This document shows positions 1 through 5,886 of a DNA stretch of 5,886 nt, piece by piece. Source of the DNA: Luminiphilus sp. (GTDB lineage: Bacteria; Pseudomonadota; Gammaproteobacteria; Pseudomonadales; Halieaceae); NCBI GenBank assembly GCA_024638905.1, contig JAHEJH010000120.1:1-5886 (forward strand), given 5' to 3'. The notes under the pieces were generated by a model, which saw only the letters and a list, made by a program, of their open reading frames with translations, searched no databases and was not told the DNA's origin. Numbering within the stretch: the first letter of the stretch is position 1; each line of letters begins with the position of its first letter. The translations under genes were made by a program, and so were the position numbers.

Positions 1-2
1 CG

Positions 3-1370
3 AGTTGGTTCATTTCGAGCGCCTCAATCGGCCAGCCAGTCACACGCGAGAGCCTCGCTCATGCGGAGATGCTCCGTGCGCAGGCAATGGCGGGAAGTAA
101 CGCCATGGCAATTGTCACCTCGCTGACCACGGAGGTGGGCCCCCGGCTGGCGGGCAGTGAGGCGGAGGCGCGTGCCCGTGTTTGGGCCCTCAATACGCTC
201 ACCGAAAAAGGTTTCGCTAATGTCCGCAACGAACTTTTTGAGATGGACGCATGGGAGCGACATGAGGAGGGCGCCGAGATTCTGGCGCCATATCCCCAGC
301 CTCTGGCAGTGACTGCCCTGGGCGGCTCGGTCCCAACTGACGAAAATGGCTTGAGCGCGGAGGTCGCGTTATTTGAGACGCTTGAGGATTTAAAGAGAGC
401 ACCAGAGGGTAGCCTCACGGGTCGCATTGCCTATGTAGGGCATGCGATGCAACGCACGCAAGATGGCTCGTCCTATGGCTACTTCAATGAGGCTCGTACT
501 GGTGGTCCGAGTATTGCAGCTGGCAAGGGCGCGGTCGGATATCTCATTCGTTCTGTGGGCACCGATAGCCATCGTTTCCCGCACACGGGATCTCTTCGTT
601 ATCGAGAGGAAATGCCACGCGTTCCGGCACTGGCGCTGTCGAATCCGGATGCTGATCAGTTGGAGCGCATTGCGGCGGAAGGTCAAACGCTCTCTGTTCG
701 CATCAAAGTGGACAGCTCCGAGGTGCTCGCTGCGCGGTCCGGGAACGTGATTGCCGAAGTCGTGGGCCGGGAGGCGCCCGACGAGATCGTGGTCATTGGC
801 GCGCATTTGGACAGCTGGGACCTTGGTACAGGTGCCGTTGACGACGGTGCCGGTGTCGGTATCACCATGGCCGCGCTAGAGCTGATAAAAGATACGGGTC
901 TGGCGCCCCGGCGAACTATTCGATTGGTTCTGTGGGGAGCCGAGGAGGTGGGCTTGTTGGGGGCTAATGCCTACCGTGACCGACACGAGGCATCGTTGGG
1001 TCAGCACATTATTGGTTCAGAGAGCGATTTCGGCGGTGGCCGGGTCTGGAAGGTGACCGCAGACAGTCAGACCGAGGCCGGTGACGCGCTATTTGCCGAG
1101 ATTGCTCGACTGCTGGCGCCGATCGGTATAGCCCCGGGCAGCGATGACCTGCCCGGTGGGGGGCCAGACCTGTATCCGCTGATCGCGGCGGGAGTGCCGA
1201 CGTTGCGACTCCACCAGGACGGGAGAGATTACTTTGATCTGCACCACACGGCAGATGATACGGTGGACAAGCTCGATGCCGCGTCATTGGACCAAAATGT
1301 GGCCGCTTTTGCCGTCTTCGCATGGCTAGTGGCAGACAGTGATATCAGTTTCAGACCGGCGGTCGAGTAG
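3..1370 (+). CDS. M28 family metallopeptidase, carboxypeptidase-Q-like (5' partial)
   Basis: Zinc-dependent exopeptidase or dipeptidase of family M28, closest in motifs to carboxypeptidase Q (plasma glutamate carboxypeptidase). The frame is open to the window edge: 22 codons precede the first ATG (69), which lacks a properly spaced RBS, so the true start and probably a signal peptide lie upstream. Counting from that ATG (433 residues), the binuclear-zinc set is visible: H246 in GAHLDSWDLG, D258 in the DDGAG motif, catalytic E292 with ligand E293 in WGAEEVG, D320 in ESDFG, and H393 in LHHTADDT. The spacings 12, 34 and 27 match those I recall for human carboxypeptidase Q (H290, D302, E336/E337, D364). 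The N-terminal segment TEVGPRLAGS is typical of the group. By family it should act in the periplasm or outside the cell on short peptides; the actual substrate is unknown. No sign of decay. The next gene lies 85 bases downstream on the same strand, and no convincing terminator is seen between them. Confidence 0.93.
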   Translation, partial: SWFISSASIGQPVTRESLAHAEMLRAQAMAGSNAMAIVTSLTTEVGPRLAGSEAEARARVWALNTLTEKGFANVRNELFEMDAWERHEEGAEILAPYPQPLAVTALGGSVPTDENGLSAEVALFETLEDLKRAPEGSLTGRIAYVGHAMQRTQDGSSYGYFNEARTGGPSIAAGKGAVGYLIRSVGTDSHRFPHTGSLRYREEMPRVPALALSNPDADQLERIAAEGQTLSVRIKVDSSEVLAARSGNVIAEVVGREAPDEIVVIGAHLDSWDLGTGAVDDGAGVGITMAALELIKDTGLAPRRTIRLVLWGAEEVGLLGANAYRDRHEASLGQHIIGSESDFGGGRVWKVTADSQTEAGDALFAEIARLLAPIGIAPGSDDLPGGGPDLYPLIAAGVPTLRLHQDGRDYFDLHHTADDTVDKLDAASLDQNVAAFAVFAWLVADSDISFRPAVE

Positions 1371-1437
1371 GCTTTCGGGTTGGCCTCATAAAATGGATCC
1401 ATCTCGGTATCAGCCGAAGAAAGGCCGAGTGTTATTT

Positions 1438-1445
1438 GAGAGAGG
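1438..1445 (+). promoter_or_regulatory. Ribosome binding site of the DUF4136 lipoprotein gene
   Basis: The purine run GAGAGAGG lies 10 bases before an ATG at 1456 and 7 bases before an in-frame GTG at 1453. A second purine block, GGCGAG (1444-1449), is 6 bases from the ATG. Both starts are workable; ATG is preferred on codon grounds. The choice changes the protein by one residue. Confidence 0.5.
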
Positions 1446-1455
1446 CGAGTGAGTG

Positions 1456-2067
1456 ATGAGAGTTAATAGCAGTGAGCGTGCAGTGCGCGGTGTCAAAAAA
1501 GCATTTGTGGCGATGGGTGGCGCGCTGGCGTGCCTGGCGCTGCTCGCTGGATGTGCCGACAAACCGACCTATGACGTCGACTACGATCAGAGCTTTCCTT
1601 TCGCTGAGTACAAAACCTATCGATGGTACGACGACGACCATAATTCGAGAGAGAGTCAGTATCGGCGCTATAACAGCAGTGATCAGCGTGTGCGCAACAC
1701 CGCGGATCAGGAGCTGATGCAGCGGGGTTTGCGTCAGGGCGCCAGGGGTCAGGCCGATTTTTGGGTGAATTACCATGTGACCAAGCGGCAAACCCAAAAA
1801 ATCAGTGGGCAAGAGCAGGGCATGCATGGCGGCGTCGCCGCGGGAACTTATGGCCGTTCAGTCAGTGTGGGTTACTCGTCGGGGCAATCGGTGAAAACCT
1901 ATGAAGATGGCACTGCCATGTTTGATGTGATTGATATCAAAACCGGCAGGATTGTCTGGCGAGGTGTCGCTGAGGGGCGCCTTAAAAACAGCATGTCTAA
2001 GGCTGAACGAGAGCAACTCACGATTACTGTGGTTCATGAACTGCTAAAGAAGTTTCCGCCTCAATAG
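1456..2067 (+). CDS. DUF4136 domain-containing lipoprotein
   Basis: Predicted envelope lipoprotein of 203 residues. The N-terminus has a long basic region (R8, R11, K14, K15), a hydrophobic stretch at about 16-32 and the lipobox LLAGC with the lipidated cysteine at C33. Residue +2 is Ala, not Asp, so the Lol pathway would be expected to sort it to the outer membrane. The mature part fits DUF4136: an opening strand pattern YDVDYDQSF followed by YKTYRWYDD, a central helix with RNTADQELMQRGL, the strand ADFWVNYHVTK, a Gly/Ser-rich section at about 119-145, then FDVIDIKTGRIVWRGVAEG and a C-terminal helix ending HELLKKFPPQ. The molecular role of DUF4136 proteins is not established, and I assign none. 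The gene has its own RBS and a convergent neighbour 66 bases downstream. A decayed copy of its 3' end lies at 2902-3048. A GTG start at 1453 would add one residue. Confidence 0.9.
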   Translation: MRVNSSERAVRGVKKAFVAMGGALACLALLAGCADKPTYDVDYDQSFPFAEYKTYRWYDDDHNSRESQYRRYNSSDQRVRNTADQELMQRGLRQGARGQADFWVNYHVTKRQTQKISGQEQGMHGGVAAGTYGRSVSVGYSSGQSVKTYEDGTAMFDVIDIKTGRIVWRGVAEGRLKNSMSKAEREQLTITVVHELLKKFPPQ

Positions 2068-2113
2068 CGGCCATTACTTTTTGTGCTTGTACCAATATTC
2101 AATTTTTAGGTCT

Positions 2114-2157
2114 CCCTAAGTAGGGCTTCGGTGTCATTCGATGGGGAATTGAAGCCC
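2114..2157. other. Two small inverted repeats between convergent genes
   Basis: Between the convergent lipoprotein and oxygenase genes there are two overlapping perfect inverted repeats. One is CCCTA/TAGGG (2114-2118 and 2121-2125) with a two-base spacer. The other is GGGCTTC/GAAGCCC (2123-2129 and 2151-2157) with a 21-base spacer, running into the end of the oxygenase gene. They are mutually exclusive as RNA hairpins. Neither is followed by a T-run on either strand, so a Rho-independent terminator is not supported. The only nearby T-runs (2078-2082 and 2103-2107) lie before the repeats on the plus strand. They could slow RNA polymerase or be chance. Confidence 0.25.
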
Positions 2158-2850
2158 GTAGCCAAAGCTTATTCGGTCAGTTTCCGAGTAGACACAGTGC
2201 CATAGAGGTTTGAGATCAGTTCTAAAGCACCGAAAATTCCATCCCTCCTCGTCCCATAAAGTTTCGATTTTCAGGCTTTCAGGGTCTTGATATCGGAAGA
2301 AGGAGGCGCTCGGCTCCTCTGCGTGACTACAGTAAAGTCGAAAGCCCTGTACGTTGGAGTTGGTGTGCCAGCCCATGTAGCCGCGCGGCGGATACCAGTT
2401 TCGACCGCTCTGGAACAGCCTCATTCTTCTGGTGGGCTCAAGAAAATTAGAAAGCGTCCGGGCTACTTCCTGAGTCAGAGGTCTCAAAGACAGCGTGTTG
2501 AATTTCAGCTGGTTTTGATCATCGAGTGCCACGAAGCGATCGCCCTCCACATCCTGAATGTTTTGTAAAGCATCCGGCGCCACTCTTTCCAGAATCTCAG
2601 CCTCGCTTTTGGCGGGGTCATAGTTGCTCCCATCTAACTTTTCCCGATGCCGATGGAGCCATTGTTTGGCGTCATCAAGGGCATTGATGAGGGCCTCTTC
2701 CTCGGTTAGCTCCAGAGAAGCGAAATATTCTGGTACCAAGGTATCGAGATTAGAGCCGGTAACTCTCGCAGAGGGAGCCTTTAGGGCTGCTCGATCGATA
2801 TTTCGTGTATCCATCGGCGGACTTTGCCAGTAGTCATCGATATGCTGCAA
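2134..2850 (-). CDS. Putative 2-oxoglutarate/Fe(II)-dependent oxygenase-like protein
   Basis: Protein of up to 238 residues whose C-terminal half resembles the double-stranded beta-helix core of 2OG/Fe(II) oxygenases, in the manner of aspartyl/prolyl hydroxylase-like proteins. Visible motifs are WYPPRGYMGWHTNSN (H162, N164), a strand GFRLYCSHA, then SFFRYQDPE, and LWHCVYSETDRISFGYG with distal H218 and R226 eight residues later, where a 2OG-binding Arg is expected. The usual HxD metal motif is HTN here, so the metal would be held by two His, with Asn in place of the carboxylate. The N-terminal part (about 1-110) is helical and charged and I do not recognise it. Substrate unknown. The longest frame starts at a TTG (2850), with a stop two codons further upstream; an ATG at 2814 would give 226 residues. 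Neither start has a good RBS. Sampled rows show about 43-55 % GC, lower than the flanking large genes. It is convergent with the lipoprotein gene and lies between that gene and its decayed relative, suggesting later acquisition (inference). Confidence 0.75.
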   Translation of the reverse strand: MQHIDDYWQSPPMDTRNIDRAALKAPSARVTGSNLDTLVPEYFASLELTEEEALINALDDAKQWLHRHREKLDGSNYDPAKSEAEILERVAPDALQNIQDVEGDRFVALDDQNQLKFNTLSLRPLTQEVARTLSNFLEPTRRMRLFQSGRNWYPPRGYMGWHTNSNVQGFRLYCSHAEEPSASFFRYQDPESLKIETLWDEEGWNFRCFRTDLKPLWHCVYSETDRISFGYGLQFPIE

Positions 2851-2901
2851 GTGTCATCGAAGTTTCCAGCAACCTAGCGGAAGTGGCGCGTATTTGCTGA
2901 G

Positions 2902-3048
2902 TTTGATGCTATCGATATCAGTGCTGGCAAGATCGTCTGGCTCGGTGTGGCGGAGTGACGCCTCTAGAGCAACATGTCCAAGGCTGATCGGGAGCAGCTC
3001 ACGATCACTGTGGTTCATGAGTTGTTGAAGCAATTCCCTCCGAAGTAG
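2902..3048 (+). pseudogene. 3' remnant of a second DUF4136 lipoprotein gene
   Basis: This 147-base stretch aligns without gaps to the last 147 bases of the intact lipoprotein gene (1921-2067), stop codon included. By my hand count 111 of 147 bases match. Translation reads FDAIDISAGKIVWLGVAE, stop, RL, stop, SNMSKADREQLTITVVHELL and on to FPPK. Thirty-six of 48 residues match the intact protein. The in-frame stops are TGA at 2956-2958 and TAG at 2965-2967; each is one substitution from a codon for the residue the intact gene has there (GGA Gly, AAG Lys). Similarity ends at the stop codon. On the 5' side it becomes doubtful before 2902, with faint resemblance back to about 2872 and another in-frame stop at 2875. 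About three quarters of the gene, including signal peptide and start, is missing, so no product is expected. The rest of 2851-3181 holds only the hairpin at 3125-3167. Confidence 0.88.
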
Positions 3049-3124
3049 GTCAGCCGGAGCAGGTTGCGTTATTGGCTTCGCGCCGAGCGTGAGGGGCTTC
3101 TAAATCAAGGACTGGCATGGCCTA

Positions 3125-3167
3125 TCACCCCTCCGGCGCGTCGCGCGTGCCGCGCCCGAGGGAGTGA
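3125..3167. repeat. GC-rich inverted repeat / hairpin downstream of the sulfatase gene
   Basis: The arms CCCTCCGGCGCG (3129-3140) and CGCGCCCGAGGG (3151-3162) pair over 12 positions with a single mismatch around a 10-base loop. Outside them TCAC (3125-3128) pairs with GTGA (3164-3167), leaving one bulged A at 3163. The stem is therefore about 15 pairs and very GC-rich. It begins 15 bases past the sulfatase stop codon. Read on the sulfatase (minus) strand it is followed by TAGGCCATGCC, with no U-tract; the plus-strand side also lacks one. It could protect the 3' end of the sulfatase mRNA, act as an imperfect terminator, or be a REP-like extragenic palindrome. No second copy is visible in this window. 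Confidence 0.6.
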
Positions 3168-3181
3168 CAGAGGGGGCTGCT

Positions 3182-5554
3182 TTACGCCTCCGGCAATATC
3201 TCTAAAGTCACCTTGTTAATGGTGGCATTGATCTCACTGTAACGGCGGCCGTTCAGCTGCCGCTTGATCACCGGCGCGCCACGGTCCATGCCGATATCGG
3301 TCCCTTCGTCAATCGAGAATCGTGAGGCAATGGTTGTCTCCAATCTACCGCTGGCCGCCGCTCCGCCGTTGACGACAAGGCGGACGTTGGCGCCTTTTCC
3401 GATGCCACCTCCGTCATAGTAAATCTCCAGACGAATCTCCGAGTCACCAGAGTCGAGCTTGCGGTTACTTTTGACGGTCACCAAATCGCCGAGATTGTTG
3501 TAGGTATAGGTCGGATAACCGTCCTCCACATACAGCGCCCATCCGCCAAAGCGGCTACCTTGCGCAATGATAATGCCGTCCGCGGTTTGCCCTTCGGCGA
3601 CCGTTACGCTCGCAGATATCTGGCCGGAGGTGTTCTTCATGTTTAGAACGGCGTCCTCATCCAGGCCTTTTGCGCCGGGGTAAAGGTCTAGCGTGGTTCG
3701 GCCCGCCATGATGGTGGGGCGCCCCGCAACCGCTGGTAGCAGTCTCTCGAGCAGTCGATCGTCCAGGGGCAGCACCTGGTTCGCAATCGCCTCCTCCATG
3801 AAGGTGGCCCTCATGGCCTCAAGCCGTTCCGGATACTGCTCGGCGAGATTAATGTTAAGGCTGAAGTCCTCAAGGGTGTTGTAGAGCTCCCAGCCGTCAT
3901 CATTGGCGACTGTATTCATCTTCACGGTTTCCCATGGCAGCTTGACCGTGGTTCTTGCCAGCCAGCCATCCTGGTACAGGCCGCGGTTACCAATAATTTC
4001 GAAATATTGCTTGGTATGACGCTCAGGGGCAGTCCTATCGTCAAAGCTATAGACCATACTGGTTCCCTGGATGGGTATCTGCGGCACGCCATCAACCACC
4101 GTTGGTTCTGGAATGCCGGTTGCCTCGAGGATTGTTGGCACCACATCGATAACATGGGTGAACTGCTCCCGAATTTCCCCTTTGGCGTTGATGCCATCGG
4201 GCCAATGGATCACGGTCCCGTTTCGGGTGCCGCCAAAGTCACCGGCGACTTGCTTTGTAAAGGCGAACGGCGAGTCGAATGCGATCGCCCAGCCAACCGA
4301 CATATGTGCGTAGGTGTTGGGCCCGCCCCAATCATCGAGGTGTGCAAGCTGTTCTGCATCGGTTTCTGGGACGCCATTGAGATACTTGTTCCAATTCCAG
4401 TTACCGGTTTGATCGCCCTCCGGGCTCGTGCCGTTGTCGCCACTGATATAGATGACCAGCGTGTTGTCCAGCGCTCCCAGATCATCAATCGCGTCGAGTA
4501 AGCGGCCAGTTTCATAATCAGAGTACTCACTGAAAGCGGCATAGACCTCGGCTTGGCGCGCATAAATTTTCTTTTTATCGTCGTTTAAGCTGTCCCAGTC
4601 GGGGACGCTGGCGGGCTTGGGGGGTAGCTCGGTGCCGGCGGGCACCACGCCGCGCTCGATCTGCGCCTGCAGAACCTCATTTCGGACCGCATCCCAGCCC
4701 TGGTCAAACTGGCCTTCATATTTCTCAATCCACTCTTGAGTCACCTGATGCGGTGCGTGTGACCCCGCGGAGGAGTAGTAAATGAAGAACGGTTTGTCTG
4801 GGCGCATGCTCTTCTGCTCTCGGACCCAGGCAATAGCCTGATCTGTCATGTCCTCTAGAAAGTGGTAATCGGGCTTGTCGGGGGTATCAATGATGGTCAC
4901 GCCATCATGCAGTGACGGCTCATACATATTCTCTTCGGCCCCCAAGAAGCCGTAAAACTTCTCGAATCCCTGTCGCGTGGGCCAGCGGGTCTGCGGCCCG
5001 CCCGCAGTGGTCTCTCGGCTGGGGGTTTCGTGCCACTTACCAAACGCCCCCGTGGCGAACCCGTTCTGCCGTAACACTTCGGCGATAGGTGCGGCGTTGT
5101 CAGGAACCACTGTGGTGTTGCCCGCATAGCCGGTCGCGATCTCAGGAATCGACCCCATATTGACCTGATGATGATTCCGTCCGGTCTTAAGTGCCGCTCT
5201 GGTTGGGGCGCACAGTGCAATGGTGTGGAAGCGGTTGTAGCTTAGACCATTATCAGCGAGCTTTTGCAGCGTGGGCATATTGATCGGCCCGCCGAAGGGG
5301 GATGGCCCGCCGAACCCGATGTCATCGAGTAGCACGATCACCACGTTGGGCGCACCCTCGGGTGGCTTAACTTCCCAGGGCGTCGGGAGTGGCACGTTCT
5401 CGGGGAGTGCTGCAGTCACGGTCGCGGGCGCCGGTTGCGGTATGGGTAAGCGCGTTCGGTCGAAGTCGTCGGTTGCGACGACCTGTTCGTTTCGTGACAG
5501 CACCACAAACGCCACCACCACTACCGCACCCAAAATCAGTAAGTTGTTTCGCAT
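3182..5554 (-). CDS. Type I sulfatase (arylsulfatase-like), exported or membrane-anchored
   Basis: Hydrolyses sulfate esters using a formylglycine made post-translationally from Cys. Numbered from the ATG at 5554 (790 residues): a hydrophobic segment at 5-19 acts as signal peptide or anchor (a possible cleavage site is VVA before TDD, near residue 27); a Pro-rich linker runs from 36 to 66; the alkaline-phosphatase-type sulfatase domain spans about 68-590. Its active-site set is visible: D77/D78 in LLDDIGFG, C115 in the signature CAPTRAALKTGR with P117 and R119, K173 and H175 in GKWH, H266 in SHAPH, D373/N374 in SGDNGT, and K434 in FTKQVAGDFGGTR. Residues about 615-787 form a separate beta-rich domain (QGSRFGGWALYVEDG, YYDGGGIGKG) seen in long arylsulfatases. 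A formylglycine-generating enzyme is needed and is not in the window. The natural substrate (aryl, polysaccharide or lipid sulfate) cannot be read from sequence. A GTG at 5563 would add three residues but leaves the Shine-Dalgarno badly placed. No neighbouring gene is co-oriented closely enough to form an operon. Confidence 0.95.
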   Translation of the reverse strand: MRNNLLILGAVVVVAFVVLSRNEQVVATDDFDRTRLPIPQPAPATVTAALPENVPLPTPWEVKPPEGAPNVVIVLLDDIGFGGPSPFGGPINMPTLQKLADNGLSYNRFHTIALCAPTRAALKTGRNHHQVNMGSIPEIATGYAGNTTVVPDNAAPIAEVLRQNGFATGAFGKWHETPSRETTAGGPQTRWPTRQGFEKFYGFLGAEENMYEPSLHDGVTIIDTPDKPDYHFLEDMTDQAIAWVREQKSMRPDKPFFIYYSSAGSHAPHQVTQEWIEKYEGQFDQGWDAVRNEVLQAQIERGVVPAGTELPPKPASVPDWDSLNDDKKKIYARQAEVYAAFSEYSDYETGRLLDAIDDLGALDNTLVIYISGDNGTSPEGDQTGNWNWNKYLNGVPETDAEQLAHLDDWGGPNTYAHMSVGWAIAFDSPFAFTKQVAGDFGGTRNGTVIHWPDGINAKGEIREQFTHVIDVVPTILEATGIPEPTVVDGVPQIPIQGTSMVYSFDDRTAPERHTKQYFEIIGNRGLYQDGWLARTTVKLPWETVKMNTVANDDGWELYNTLEDFSLNINLAEQYPERLEAMRATFMEEAIANQVLPLDDRLLERLLPAVAGRPTIMAGRTTLDLYPGAKGLDEDAVLNMKNTSGQISASVTVAEGQTADGIIIAQGSRFGGWALYVEDGYPTYTYNNLGDLVTVKSNRKLDSGDSEIRLEIYYDGGGIGKGANVRLVVNGGAAASGRLETTIASRFSIDEGTDIGMDRGAPVIKRQLNGRRYSEINATINKVTLEILPEA

Positions 5555-5559
5555 AACTA

Positions 5560-5566
5560 CCACCCC
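5560..5566 (-). promoter_or_regulatory. Ribosome binding site deciding the sulfatase start
   Basis: On the minus strand GGGGTGG lies five bases before the ATG at 5554. This favours that ATG over the GTG at 5563, which overlaps the G-rich run itself and would have no room for ribosome pairing. Confidence 0.55.
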
Positions 5567-5580
5567 AACATTTGTTTGGT

Positions 5581-5613
5581 TTTATAGAATGACCATACCA
5601 AATTCCTCAGCAA
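5581..5613 (-). promoter_or_regulatory. Weak candidate promoter for the sulfatase gene
   Basis: On the minus strand TATAAA (5586-5581) is a good -10-like hexamer about 27 bases before the ATG. The best -35-like hexamer, TTGCTG (5613-5608), is 21 bases further upstream, which is longer than the usual 16-18 base spacer. Either the -35 is absent and an activator is used, or the promoter is elsewhere. A-T richness here contrasts with the GC-rich surroundings, which is the main support. Confidence 0.25.
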
Positions 5614-5688
5614 TGGAAAGCCCGCCTTGGGACCCGAAGCCGCCGAGCAAGTTTTTGTCACCCTCTCAGAAATTATGGGGTAAGAAGC

Positions 5689-5708
5689 CGACGGTCAGGA
5701 CGCCGTCG
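5689..5708. repeat. Short perfect inverted repeat upstream of the sulfatase
   Basis: CGACGG (5689-5694) and CCGTCG (5703-5708) form a perfect six-base inverted repeat with an eight-base spacer. It lies about 75 bases upstream of the candidate sulfatase -35. A two-half-site geometry of this kind would suit a dimeric regulator, but six bases of GC-rich sequence can match by chance. The rest of the stretch from 5614 to 5818 contains no feature I can identify. Confidence 0.2.
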
Positions 5709-5818
5709 TGAAAGTGCTGGTGTTGCAGGTCCTAAAGCGGAGATTTCGGTCACGAGCAGCACCGCGATGACGACTTAATGTGCCCGCAGCGCTTTACCGT
5801 TATGTCGACGAGGGTACT

Positions 5819-5886
5819 ATGGGAGAAGCTTTTCGGGCTCAGGTGCCCGTAACAGGAAAAGTGTACCCAGAGCAGACTGAGGAAGC
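5819..5886 (+). CDS. Possible start of a divergent gene, unknown product (3' partial)
   Basis: A plus-strand frame is open to the window edge. An ATG at 5819 is preceded by GAGGG (5810-5814) with a four-base gap, an acceptable Shine-Dalgarno. The 22 codons visible read MGEAFRAQVPVTGKV and then YPEQTEE, with a charged composition plausible for real protein. A GTG at 5780 in the same frame would add 13 residues (VPAALYRYVDEGT) but has no RBS; a stop at 5768-5770 closes the frame further upstream. I do not recognise the sequence. If real, it is divergent from the sulfatase and could share its regulatory region. It could equally be a chance open frame or a fragment of a decayed gene. Confidence 0.28.
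   Translation, partial: MGEAFRAQVPVTGKVYPEQTEE

Noticed and set aside
1380..1408. Possible sigma-70 promoter for the lipoprotein gene (TTGGCC with downstream TAAAAT)
   Set aside because: The hexamers do not occur at a workable spacing; the position 17 bases after TTGGCC has no -10-like sequence.
1403..1437. Possible terminator between the peptidase and lipoprotein genes (CTCGG ... CCGAG followed by TGTTATTT)
   Set aside because: The stem is only five pairs with a 17-base loop and the T-run is interrupted. Too weak to call.
2851..3048. Possibility that the lipoprotein-like remnant is a short functional gene
   Set aside because: It lacks a start, signal peptide and lipobox, and carries two stops within four codons in the homologous frame. 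The internal ATG at 2974 would leave only 24 codons.
4007..4501. Plus-strand open frame of 164 codons inside the sulfatase
   Set aside because: It lies wholly antisense to conserved sulfatase motifs, with no RBS and no recognisable domain.
5271..5711. Plus-strand open frame of 146 codons over the sulfatase 5' end
   Set aside because: It is antisense to a strongly supported sulfatase start and signal segment, its translation is low-complexity Ser/Thr/Pro, and it has no family resemblance. It is a shadow of GC-rich coding DNA.
1..5886. Search for CRISPR arrays, tRNA or rRNA genes, transposase genes, toxin-antitoxin or defence cassettes
   Set aside because: No regularly spaced repeats, cloverleaf-like sequences, transposase motifs or paired small genes could be supported on either strand.

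Overview
The window looks like chromosomal DNA of a marine-type Gram-negative bacterium, most likely a gammaproteobacterium. The evidence is an outer-membrane-type lipoprotein of the DUF4136 group, a long formylglycine-dependent sulfatase of a kind common in marine bacteria, and a carboxypeptidase-Q-like M28 peptidase. Sampled rows are about 57-60 % GC in the large genes. The taxonomic placement is inference; no rRNA or other marker is present.

Layout. (1) 3-1370, plus strand: most of an M28 metallopeptidase whose 5' end lies outside the window. (2) 1456-2067, plus: a DUF4136 lipoprotein with a clear lipobox. (3) 2134-2850, minus: a small 2-oxoglutarate/Fe(II)-oxygenase-like protein, convergent with the lipoprotein gene and somewhat poorer in GC. 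(4) 2902-3048, plus: a decayed remnant of the last 48 codons and stop of a second DUF4136 lipoprotein gene, colinear with the intact gene but carrying two in-frame stops. (5) 3125-3167: a strong GC-rich hairpin without a U-tract, just downstream of the sulfatase. (6) 3182-5554, minus: a membrane-anchored or exported type I sulfatase of about 790 residues with a C-terminal beta-sandwich-like domain. (7) 5555-5886: the upstream region of the sulfatase, with a plausible RBS, a weak promoter candidate, an inverted repeat, and possibly the start of a divergent plus-strand gene running off the window.

How the genes relate. No obvious pathway or operon unites them. The peptidase and the sulfatase probably act outside the cytoplasm (peptide and sulfate-ester scavenging), and the lipoprotein is an envelope component. 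The best evolutionary signal is the lipoprotein / oxygenase / lipoprotein-remnant arrangement. It suggests an ancestral tandem pair of DUF4136 genes, with the oxygenase gene now lying between the intact copy and the 3' stump of the other. I saw no tRNA, rRNA, CRISPR array, insertion-sequence terminus, recognisable defence system or other clearly novel system.
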